From positions 1 through 10,899 of the forward strand of contig JBLHKV010000121.1 in the NCBI GenBank assembly GCA_047618115.1: 10,899 nt of DNA. The letters run 5' to 3'. Shown piece after piece: positions 6,157 to 10,899 of the stretch. Both the position numbers and the translations under genes were made by a program. This DNA comes from CALJGI01 sp047618115 (GTDB taxonomy: Bacteria > Pseudomonadota > Gammaproteobacteria > Pseudomonadales > Halieaceae). The notes below the pieces were generated by a model. That model was not told the origin of the DNA. It saw only the letters and a program-made list of their open reading frames with translations, and searched no databases. How positions within the stretch are numbered: the first letter of the stretch is position 1; every line of letters starts with the position of its first letter.

Positions 6157-7320
6157 TCAGCCTTTTTTACACCACTTCACAGGGTCGGTTGGTTTGCCGT
6201 CTTTGCGGATTTCAAAATACAGTGCCGAGTGCGCCTGGCCGCCGCTGTTGCCGACGGTACCTATCGGGTCACCGACTGAGACCCACTCGCCTACTTCTCG
6301 CAGCAGGCTCTGGTTGTGGCCGTACATACTCATGTAACCATCGCCGTGATCTAAGATCAGCAGCAGACCGGAGCCGCGAAACCAGTCTGCGAATACAACT
6401 CTGCCGTGGTGGATTGCACCGATGGTCGACCCCTCCGGCGCGGCAATCAGTAACCCCTGCCATTTTAGCGAGCTGCCTGTGCGCGATCGGCCAAAGCGAT
6501 TTTGGGCCTTGCCGTCCACAGGCCACGGCATCGCTCCGCGAGCCTCGTCAAATGCCCGAATTTCGAAGGGAATTTCAAGGTCTGCAACGGCCTCTTCGAT
6601 GGCGGACAACAATCGCTCGAATTCTTTACGGTTACTACTCAACTGCTTGAGCTTCTGATCGTCGGTACTGATGGAAGCGCTGAGGCTGGCCAGGCTCACG
6701 CTTCGTCGCTGCCGGTTTTGCTCCAGAGACGACAGCTGTAGCTCCAGTTCGGCTCGTGTCGCAGCCAGCTCGCTGGAGGCCTGTTGAATCTCTGGCTCGA
6801 TCTCATCGATGCGGCGAATGATGCTCATGAAATTGTCAATTCGATTGTTGCGGGCACGATTAAAATAGTCGTAGTAAGCGAGCGCGCGAGCCAAGGTCTG
6901 GGGTTCCTTTTGGTTCAGCAATAGCTTTAGTTTGCCCTCTCTGCCGACCTGGTAGGCGGTTTGAATTTCACGTTCGATAAGCGCCTGTTGGCTGGACCGT
7001 GACGCCATAAGTTGCGAGCGCTGGTTTTTCAGCTCAGCCAGCTGGTTGCGTTTGAACTTCAGTTGCTTTTCGGTGTTGGAGATATCGCGCTGGATCTTGC
7101 CAAGCGCAATTTCAGCGCGTTTCAGTTCGCGCTGCAGAGCGCTTTGTTCCTGGCGAAAGGAGGTCAGCCGGCTTTCCAGTTGCTCAATCTGGGATTCCAC
7201 CAGCTCGAGTTTCTTGCGGGTGATCTGCGAATCTTCGGTCTGCGCCCCCGTGGCAACTGACCCGAGCAGCATCAATAGGGTTAAAAGCCTGCTGAGAGTC
7301 GCCGTGAATGATTCGGTCAC
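6157..7320 (-). CDS. envC: Murein hydrolase activator EnvC (degenerate LytM/M23 domain)
   Basis: EnvC is recruited to the septum by FtsEX and activates the amidases AmiA/AmiB to split daughter-cell peptidoglycan. The protein has 387 residues, slightly shorter than E. coli EnvC. A signal peptide covers about 1-26 (RLLTLLMLLG core, cleavage near ATGA or GAQ). Two coiled-coil stretches (about 30-125 and 160-250) are rich in Leu, Gln, Lys and Glu. A C-terminal LytM domain runs from about 265 to 387. It is catalytically dead: the HxGxD motif of active M23 peptidases is WQGLL (287-291), and HLHFE is ALYFE (366-370). This is the pattern expected of an activator rather than a hydrolase, and it resembles E. 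coli EnvC. The start is GTG (7318-7320), 7 bases after the gpmI stop, with only a weak GGTAG upstream. A downstream start would damage the signal peptide, and a TGA blocks upstream extension. Confidence 0.95.
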   Translation of the reverse strand: MTESFTATLSRLLTLLMLLGSVATGAQTEDSQITRKKLELVESQIEQLESRLTSFRQEQSALQRELKRAEIALGKIQRDISNTEKQLKFKRNQLAELKNQRSQLMASRSSQQALIEREIQTAYQVGREGKLKLLLNQKEPQTLARALAYYDYFNRARNNRIDNFMSIIRRIDEIEPEIQQASSELAATRAELELQLSSLEQNRQRRSVSLASLSASISTDDQKLKQLSSNRKEFERLLSAIEEAVADLEIPFEIRAFDEARGAMPWPVDGKAQNRFGRSRTGSSLKWQGLLIAAPEGSTIGAIHHGRVVFADWFRGSGLLLILDHGDGYMSMYGHNQSLLREVGEWVSVGDPIGTVGNSGGQAHSALYFEIRKDGKPTDPVKWCKKG

Positions 7321-7327
7321 GAATTTG

Positions 7328-8878
7328 CTACCGCGATTCCGCCAGGTTGGTGCCGGTCATTTCCGTCGGCTGGGCCAGCCCTGCGAGGTGCAGTAGGGTG
7401 GGGGCGATATCGGCGAGCTTACCGCCGCCGCGCAACGTCAACTCTCGAGGACCGACATAAACCAACGGCACCAGCTCTGTAGTGTGTTGAGTGTGGAGTT
7501 GTCCAGACTGGTGGTCCATCATTTGCTCGCAATTGCCGTGGTCGGCAGTAATAAGGAGTTGTCCGCCTGCCTCTGCAACCGCAGCCGTAACCCGACCGAT
7601 ACAAACATCGAGCGCCTCAACCGCCGCTACAGCAGCGTCAAAAATTCCCGTGTGTCCCACCATGTCACCGTTGGCATAGTTGCAGATTATAAAACTGAAT
7701 TTGCCACTGTGGATGGCCTCGACCAGCCGGTCGGTCAGTTGGTAGGCGTTCATTTCCGGTTGCAGATCATAGGTTGCTACATCTGGAGATTGAATGAGGA
7801 TGCGCTCCTCACCGGGAAACAATGCCTCGCGGCCACCACTGAAGAAAAAGGTGACGTGAGCGTATTTCTCTGTTTCTGCGATACGCAATTGGGTTAGGCC
7901 GAGATCGGACACATAGGCTCCCAGCACGTTATCCATCTTGGTTGGCGGAAAGGCGCATGGTGTGCCAAACGCCGCAGAATACTCGGTCGTACAAACAAAC
8001 TGCGCTAATCGCGGTCGGTGGTGCCGGACAAAGCCGTCAAACTGGTCATCAATGAAACACTGGGTTAGCTGGCGTGCGCGATCGGCGCGAAAATTCATAA
8101 AAAGTACGACATCGCCATCGCCGACCCGGCCGTCTTCATCGTTATCCGCCGCAATGATTGTGGGCCTGACGAACTCGTCGTTCTCATCGCGTAGGTAGGC
8201 GCGGTCGAGGCCGGTTAGAGCATCGACCGCGCGGTATTCGGCCTGCCCATTGGTGAGCATACCGTACACAGGCTCGATGCGCTCCCAGCGGGAGTCGCGA
8301 TCCATGGCGTAATAGCGCCCCGTGATACTGGCTACTCGACCGCAGCCCAGCTGCTCGAATTTTTCCATCATCAGCTGCAGTGATGGCTGTGCGCTGCGAG
8401 GCGGGGTGTCGCGTCCATCGAGAAAAGCGTGTAGAAAAATTCGTCGGGCTCCACGGGCGTAGGCGAGTTTAATTATCGCCAGGATATGTTGTTCGTGGCT
8501 GTGTATTCCACCTGCGGACAGCAAGCCAAATAAATGCACGGCCGTACCGTTGCCCACTGCCTCGTCGATAGCGGAGAGATAGGCCGGGTTTTCGGCAAAG
8601 GTACCATCCGCTATGGCCTGATCAATGCGAGTGATGCTCTGGTGAATTACCCGACCGCTTCCCAGACACATGTGGCCGACTTCAGAATTACCCATTTGCC
8701 CCTCTGGCAAACCGACATCGAGACCGGAGGCCGAAATTACGGTGTGTGGTGCGGATTGCCACAAATGGTCCCAGTTGGGGGTGTGGGCGTGGTGTATTGC
8801 ATTGTCTTCGCTGGCTTCGCGGTGACCCCACCCATCTAGAATGGTGAGTACAACGGGTTTCTGGCCGAGATTGGTCAT
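7328..8878 (-). CDS. gpmI: 2,3-bisphosphoglycerate-independent phosphoglycerate mutase GpmI
   Basis: This cytoplasmic enzyme interconverts 3- and 2-phosphoglycerate in glycolysis and gluconeogenesis, using two manganese ions and a phosphoserine intermediate. The protein has 516 residues, matching the family (514 in E. coli). The metal and nucleophile residues of the alkaline-phosphatase-like domain are present. They are Asp15 in ILDGWG, the nucleophile Ser65 in MGNSEVGH, Asp405 and His409 in ANGDMVGHT, Asp446 and His447 in ITADHGN, and His465 in QHTTELVP. The inserted transferase domain contains GIHSHEQH with His126, FLDGRDTPPRS and the phosphate-binding NFRADRAR. The ATG at 8876-8878 is chosen because homology begins directly at MTNLGQKPVV. 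The frame stays open 59 codons further upstream, but that stretch looks non-coding and overlaps the divergent promoter region. It is the first gene of gpmI-envC-ctpA-yibQ. Confidence 0.97.
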   Translation of the reverse strand: MTNLGQKPVVLTILDGWGHREASEDNAIHHAHTPNWDHLWQSAPHTVISASGLDVGLPEGQMGNSEVGHMCLGSGRVIHQSITRIDQAIADGTFAENPAYLSAIDEAVGNGTAVHLFGLLSAGGIHSHEQHILAIIKLAYARGARRIFLHAFLDGRDTPPRSAQPSLQLMMEKFEQLGCGRVASITGRYYAMDRDSRWERIEPVYGMLTNGQAEYRAVDALTGLDRAYLRDENDEFVRPTIIAADNDEDGRVGDGDVVLFMNFRADRARQLTQCFIDDQFDGFVRHHRPRLAQFVCTTEYSAAFGTPCAFPPTKMDNVLGAYVSDLGLTQLRIAETEKYAHVTFFFSGGREALFPGEERILIQSPDVATYDLQPEMNAYQLTDRLVEAIHSGKFSFIICNYANGDMVGHTGIFDAAVAAVEALDVCIGRVTAAVAEAGGQLLITADHGNCEQMMDHQSGQLHTQHTTELVPLVYVGPRELTLRGGGKLADIAPTLLHLAGLAQPTEMTGTNLAESR

Positions 8879-8918
8879 GAGTCCGATTGCCTTAGGTTGG
8901 TGTTGATGCGAGCGCCGA

Positions 8919-8948
8919 ATTCTACCGATATTACCCTGTATTTGCCAC
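8919..8948 (-). promoter_or_regulatory. candidate sigma-70 promoter of the gpmI-envC-ctpA-yibQ operon
   Basis: On the minus strand GTGGCA (8943-8948, four of six matches to TTGACA) and TAGAAT (8919-8924, five of six to TATAAT) are separated by 18 bases. They precede the gpmI ATG by about 40 bases. The position in the 159-base divergent gap supports the call, but the match is only moderate. Confidence 0.45.
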
Positions 8949-8965
8949 GAGAGAGCAGTGCAATG

Positions 8966-8995
8966 TTCCCCTTTACCTGGTAGACCTTGTATACT
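8966..8995 (+). promoter_or_regulatory. candidate promoter of yibN-secB
   Basis: TATACT at 8990-8995 matches five of six positions of the -10 consensus. The best -35 candidate, TTCCCC at 8966-8971 with an 18-base spacer, is poor (three of six). The leader to the yibN ATG would be about 36 bases. The -10 call rests mainly on the hexamer and its location. Confidence 0.3.
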
Positions 8996-9037
8996 TGGCG
9001 CCCTTTTTTGGTAGTGGTTAGTCCACGGGTAGTAACG

Positions 9038-9454
9038 ATGACCCTGTTTATACAATTTTTGGCTCAGGAATGGATAATGGTGTCGGCACTGGTGGTGCTA
9101 GTTATTATGTATTTCTATGGTGAGTCTCGGCGAGCGGGACCAACCCTGTCTCCACAGGAAGTTATTAACCTCATCAATAATGAGTCCGCGGTGATTGTCG
9201 ACTTGCGCGATAGCAAGGATTTTCAAGCTGGCCATATTGTGGACGCCAAAAATATTCCGGCGTCGAAGGTCGAAGCGAGACTTGCCGAATTGGAACCCCA
9301 TCGGGGTAAGCCGATTATACTGGTTTGCAAAATGGGTCAGCAGTCAACTGCCGCGGGTAAGCAGCTGGCGGCCAAAGGGTTTGAAAAGGTCTTCCGTATG
9401 TCCGGAGGCATGATGGAATGGGGTAGCTCGCAGTTACCGCTGGTATCAAAGTAA
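9038..9454 (+). CDS. yibN: Membrane-anchored rhodanese-like protein YibN
   Basis: This is a single-domain rhodanese tethered to the inner membrane by an N-terminal helix, with the catalytic domain predicted in the cytoplasm. In E. coli and Pseudomonas, YibN homologues are encoded beside secB; their sulfur substrate is not established. From the ATG at 9038 the protein has 138 residues. A membrane segment covers about 13-27 (IMVSALVVLVIMYFY). It is followed by a rhodanese domain from about 36, with VIVDLRDSKDFQAGHI (53-68) and the active-site loop CKMGQQS starting at Cys97. GFEKVFRMSGGMMEW and LPLV close the domain as in homologues. The frame opens upstream at a TTG (8987), but homology, length and the likely promoter position favour 9038. 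No good Shine-Dalgarno sequence is seen. It reads toward secB, 61 bases away, with no glutaredoxin gene between them. Confidence 0.9.
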   Translation: MTLFIQFLAQEWIMVSALVVLVIMYFYGESRRAGPTLSPQEVINLINNESAVIVDLRDSKDFQAGHIVDAKNIPASKVEARLAELEPHRGKPIILVCKMGQQSTAAGKQLAAKGFEKVFRMSGGMMEWGSSQLPLVSK

Positions 9455-9470
9455 TAAAAAACTAATAGAC

Positions 9471-9488
9471 GCCTCCGACCTCGGAGGT
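9471..9488 (+). other. hairpin in the yibN-secB gap exposing or hiding a GGAGG
   Basis: CCTCCGA (9472-9478) is the exact inverted complement of TCGGAGG (9481-9487), with an outer G-T pair possible. Allowing a four-base loop, the stem is CCTCCG/CGGAGG. No T-run follows on the plus strand, so it is a poor terminator for yibN. It lies 28 bases before the secB ATG. The right arm carries a perfect GGAGG with no start codon at useful spacing, so it may act as a ribosome standby or regulatory structure. That role is inference. Confidence 0.6.
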
Positions 9489-9504
9489 ATTCGTACATAA
9501 CATT

Positions 9505-9509
9505 GAGGA
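9505..9509 (+). promoter_or_regulatory. secB ribosome binding site
   Basis: GAGGA lies 6 bases before the secB ATG at 9516, a strong Shine-Dalgarno sequence that fixes the start. It lies 17 bases downstream of the hairpin at 9471-9488. Confidence 0.75.
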
Positions 9510-9515
9510 AATAAC

Positions 9516-10043
9516 ATGGCTGAATCTGATATCGAAACCGGCGCCGCAGCCGGCCAGCAAGAAGCACCACAGCAGCAGTTTTTGACGCAAAGAATTTACA
9601 TCAAAGATGTTTCCTTTGAATCGCCTGCCACGCCGGGTGTTTTTCAGAAGCAGTGGAAGCCAGCGATTAATGTCGATCTGAATACCAAGACGGAGCGCAT
9701 TGACGAGAACAACGTGGAGGTCGTGCTGTCCATTACTATTACGGCCACTCAAGATGAAGAGACGGCTTTTTTGGTAGAGGTGCAACAGGCGGGAATTTTT
9801 ATGATTGCCGGTGTTGAAGGGGACAATTTACGCCGCATCCTCGGTACGGTTTGCCCGAATATTCTGTTCCCCTATGCTCGCGAAACCGTTGACGCACTGG
9901 TGGTTAAGGGAAGCTTCCCCGCATTGATGATGGCGCCGGTAAATTTTGACGCGTTGTATGCCGAGGCCTTGCGCCAGGCACAGGCCCAAGCCCAGGCAAA
10001 GGCGGCCCCCGCCGAAGAGGCCGCTAGCGAAACAATCAACTAG
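9516..10043 (+). CDS. secB: Protein-export chaperone SecB
   Basis: SecB is a cytoplasmic homotetrameric chaperone that keeps secretory precursors unfolded and hands them to SecA at the Sec translocon. The protein has 175 residues, against about 155 in E. coli. The core is clear: FLTQRIYIKDVSFESP (22-37) in strand 1, the WKPAINVDLNTK region, and GIFMIAGV. The signature CPNILFPYARETV follows, then GSFPALMMAPVNFDALY. The excess length lies at the ends. A Gln/Ala-rich N-terminus (about 10-20) precedes the core. A C-terminal tail has QAQAQAQAKA at 154-163 and then AAPAEEAASETIN. The tail is probably disordered; in E. coli the SecB tail contacts SecA. The start is well supported by GAGGA. Its TAG stop is followed 4 bases later by the end of the converging trmL. 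Confidence 0.97.
   Translation: MAESDIETGAAAGQQEAPQQQFLTQRIYIKDVSFESPATPGVFQKQWKPAINVDLNTKTERIDENNVEVVLSITITATQDEETAFLVEVQQAGIFMIAGVEGDNLRRILGTVCPNILFPYARETVDALVVKGSFPALMMAPVNFDALYAEALRQAQAQAQAKAAPAEEAASETIN
9975..10004 (+). repeat. Gln-Ala dipeptide repeat in the secB tail
   Basis: Codons for Gln-Ala repeat four times, and a near-repeat Lys-Ala follows (residues 154-163). Codons vary (CAG/CAA, GCA/GCC), so the DNA is a degenerate six-base repeat, not an exact one. Such a tract may vary in length by slippage. Confidence 0.7.
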
Positions 10044-10047
10044 TAGC

Positions 10048-10512
10048 TTACTGAGAGTCTCCGTAGCCCTGCTGTCGCAGGGCTTCGTACAGAACAACCG
10101 ATACAGCATTTGCAAGGTTTAGACTGCGGCTATTCGGCTGCATCGGTATTCGTAATTTTCGATTTGAGTCCAGCTCGTCTAGAACTGAGTCGGGCAGACC
10201 TCTAGTTTCAGGGCCAAACAGCAGGAAATCTCCAGGCTGAAAGCAAACCTTGAAAAGTGATTGAGTGGCTTTGGTGGTTGCGGCAAAAATACGCATGTTC
10301 TCATGTGCGGCCAACAAGTGATCCCACGATTCGTGTTCAATCACATCAACCCAATCGCGGTAATCGAGCCCAGCCCGGCGCAGTTTCTTTTCGTCCAGGT
10401 CGAACCCCAGTGGGGCTACGAGGTGCAAACGACAGCCCGTATTGGCGCACAGGCGCATGATATTTCCCGTGTTGGGAGGGATTTCGGGCTCGTATAAGAT
10501 AACTTCAAACAT
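10048..10512 (-). CDS. trmL: tRNA (cytidine/uridine-34-2'-O)-methyltransferase TrmL
   Basis: This SPOUT-family enzyme methylates the ribose 2'-O of the wobble base 34 in leucine tRNAs (CAA and cmnm5UAA anticodons in E. coli), using S-adenosylmethionine. The protein has 154 residues, against 157 in E. coli, and consists of the bare SPOUT fold. Family motifs are EPEIPPNTGNIMRLCANTG (8-26), FGPETRGLP (99-107) and IPMQPNSRSLNLANAVSV (122-139). The last is the trefoil-knot S-adenosylmethionine site. The ATG at 10510-10512 has no clear Shine-Dalgarno sequence, but it follows the ntrC TAA by only 2 bases, so translational coupling is likely. The gene ends 4 bases from the secB stop in a convergent arrangement. 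Confidence 0.96.
   Translation of the reverse strand: MFEVILYEPEIPPNTGNIMRLCANTGCRLHLVAPLGFDLDEKKLRRAGLDYRDWVDVIEHESWDHLLAAHENMRIFAATTKATQSLFKVCFQPGDFLLFGPETRGLPDSVLDELDSNRKLRIPMQPNSRSLNLANAVSVVLYEALRQQGYGDSQ
10066..10083. other. strong GC-rich hairpin at the secB/trmL convergence
   Basis: GCCCTGC (10066-10072) and GCAGGGC (10077-10083) form a perfect 7-base-pair stem with the loop TGTC. It begins 23 bases after the secB stop and lies inside the last codons of trmL. Only TT follows on the plus strand, so it is not a canonical intrinsic terminator. It could still stabilise or help end the secB transcript. Confidence 0.5.
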
Positions 10513-10514
10513 GC

Positions 10515-10899
10515 TTAGAGTTGGAGACCCAGTTCTTTGATTTTGCGAGTCAGGGTATTCCTACCCCAGCCCAACAGCAGTGACGCTTCACGTCGCCTGC
10601 CGTTAGTGTGATCCAGGGTGCTGGTAATAAGCACTCGCTCAAGCTCCGGGAGAGCCGCGGCCAAGAGATTTGAATTACCCCGCTCTAATTCTGATGCTGC
10701 CCAATTCCGCAAGCCCTGCTGCCAATTACCAGGGCCTGACGGTGCAGCAGAGGAATCACCGGTAAGCTCTGGCGGGAGGTCGGCGGGATGAATCTCCCGC
10801 CCGGAGGCCATAACCGTGAGCCAGCGACAGGTGTTTTCCAGTTGACGTACATTTCCTGGCCAGTGCATTTTGCACAGCAGCGCCTCGGTCGCAGGCGTT
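10515..10899 (-). CDS. ntrC: Nitrogen regulation response regulator NtrC (GlnG), C-terminal part, cut by the window edge
   Basis: NtrC is the phosphorylated, sigma-54-dependent activator of nitrogen-assimilation genes, normally paired with the sensor kinase NtrB. Only about 127 C-terminal residues of a protein of about 470 lie in the window; the receiver domain and most of the AAA+ domain are outside. Seen here is the end of the AAA+ domain, with WPGNVRQLENTCRWLTVMAS and then HPADLPPEL. A variable linker follows. The Fis-type helix-turn-helix comes last: TLDHTNGRRREASLLLGWGR, then NTLTRKIKELGLQL. The helix-turn-helix end, LLGWGRNTLTRK, is close to E. coli GlnG. This makes NtrC far more likely than other sigma-54 activators. 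The reading frame continues without a stop to base 10899, so the ATG at 10868 is internal. The stop is 2 bases before the trmL start. Confidence 0.95.
   Translation of the reverse strand, partial: TPATEALLCKMHWPGNVRQLENTCRWLTVMASGREIHPADLPPELTGDSSAAPSGPGNWQQGLRNWAASELERGNSNLLAAALPELERVLITSTLDHTNGRRREASLLLGWGRNTLTRKIKELGLQL

Noticed and set aside
6051..6650. A 199-residue plus-strand open frame opposite envC
   Set aside because: It is antisense to a well-supported envC and ctpA start, shows no recognisable domain, and is Arg/Ser/Cys-rich as expected for a shadow frame.
6157..7320. An active M23 peptidoglycan endopeptidase
   Set aside because: The zinc-binding residues of both M23 motifs are replaced (WQGLL and ALYFE), which fits the non-enzymatic EnvC activator.
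8987..9037. A TTG start at 8987 for yibN adding 17 residues
   Set aside because: The extension overlaps the TATACT -10 candidate and is not present in remembered homologues. The ATG at 9038 gives the usual short cytoplasmic lead before the membrane helix.
8879..9055. A 59-codon N-terminal extension of gpmI beginning at 9055
   Set aside because: Homology to the mutase starts at the ATG at 8878 and gives the normal length. The extension is not recognisable and overlaps the divergent promoter region and the start of yibN.
9471..9488. Intrinsic terminator after yibN
   Set aside because: The stem is followed on the plus strand by TATTCGTAC and not a T-run. A T-rich stretch follows it on the minus strand, but no minus-strand gene ends there.
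1..10899. Mobile elements, phage remnants, CRISPR arrays, toxin-antitoxin or defence systems
   Set aside because: Nearly all DNA is accounted for by recognisable core genes. I saw no long inverted or direct repeats, transposase, integrase or small paired unknown genes.

Overview
The window is a compact stretch of bacterial chromosome carrying only conserved core genes. Gene content and order point to a gammaproteobacterium, probably a marine or Pseudomonas/Cellvibrio-like lineage. The evidence is the block gpmI-envC-ctpA-yibQ next to yibN-secB-trmL-ntrC on one side and hisBHAF-mutY on the other. From memory, this resembles the order in Pseudomonas aeruginosa with several genes removed. The genus cannot be fixed from the sequence alone. 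I see no mobile element, CRISPR array, tRNA, rRNA or clear accessory island, and no gene-free stretch longer than about 160 bases.

Layout, left to right. (1) 1-1092, minus strand: mutY, an adenine DNA glycosylase for oxidative-damage repair. (2) 1093-1211: a divergent promoter region. (3) 1212-3993, plus strand: hisB-hisH-hisA-hisF, the central histidine-biosynthesis enzymes in one tight operon. (4) 3994-8878, minus strand, convergent with hisF at zero distance: transcription order gpmI (glycolytic phosphoglycerate mutase), envC (activator of septal murein amidases), ctpA (periplasmic C-terminal processing protease) and a YibQ-type divergent polysaccharide deacetylase. (5) 8879-9037: a second divergent promoter region. 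(6) 9038-10043, plus strand: yibN (membrane-anchored rhodanese) and secB (export chaperone). (7) 10048-10899, minus strand: the C-terminal end of ntrC (nitrogen response regulator, cut by the window edge), followed 2 bases later by trmL (tRNA wobble 2'-O-methyltransferase).

How the genes work together. HisB makes imidazole acetol phosphate. HisA isomerises ProFAR, and the HisH-HisF synthase converts the product to IGP (the HisB substrate) and AICAR. EnvC, CtpA and the deacetylase-like protein all carry signal peptides and probably act in the periplasm on cell-wall turnover. GpmI is cytoplasmic and simply heads that operon.

I found no convincing undescribed system. The observations most worth checking are small. 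They are an apparent ATC start codon for the deacetylase-like gene, a stop-on-stop TAGCTA palindrome between two converging operons, a hairpin carrying a perfect GGAGG just ahead of secB, an 18-base tandem duplication in the ctpA signal peptide, and the absence of a glutaredoxin gene between yibN and secB.
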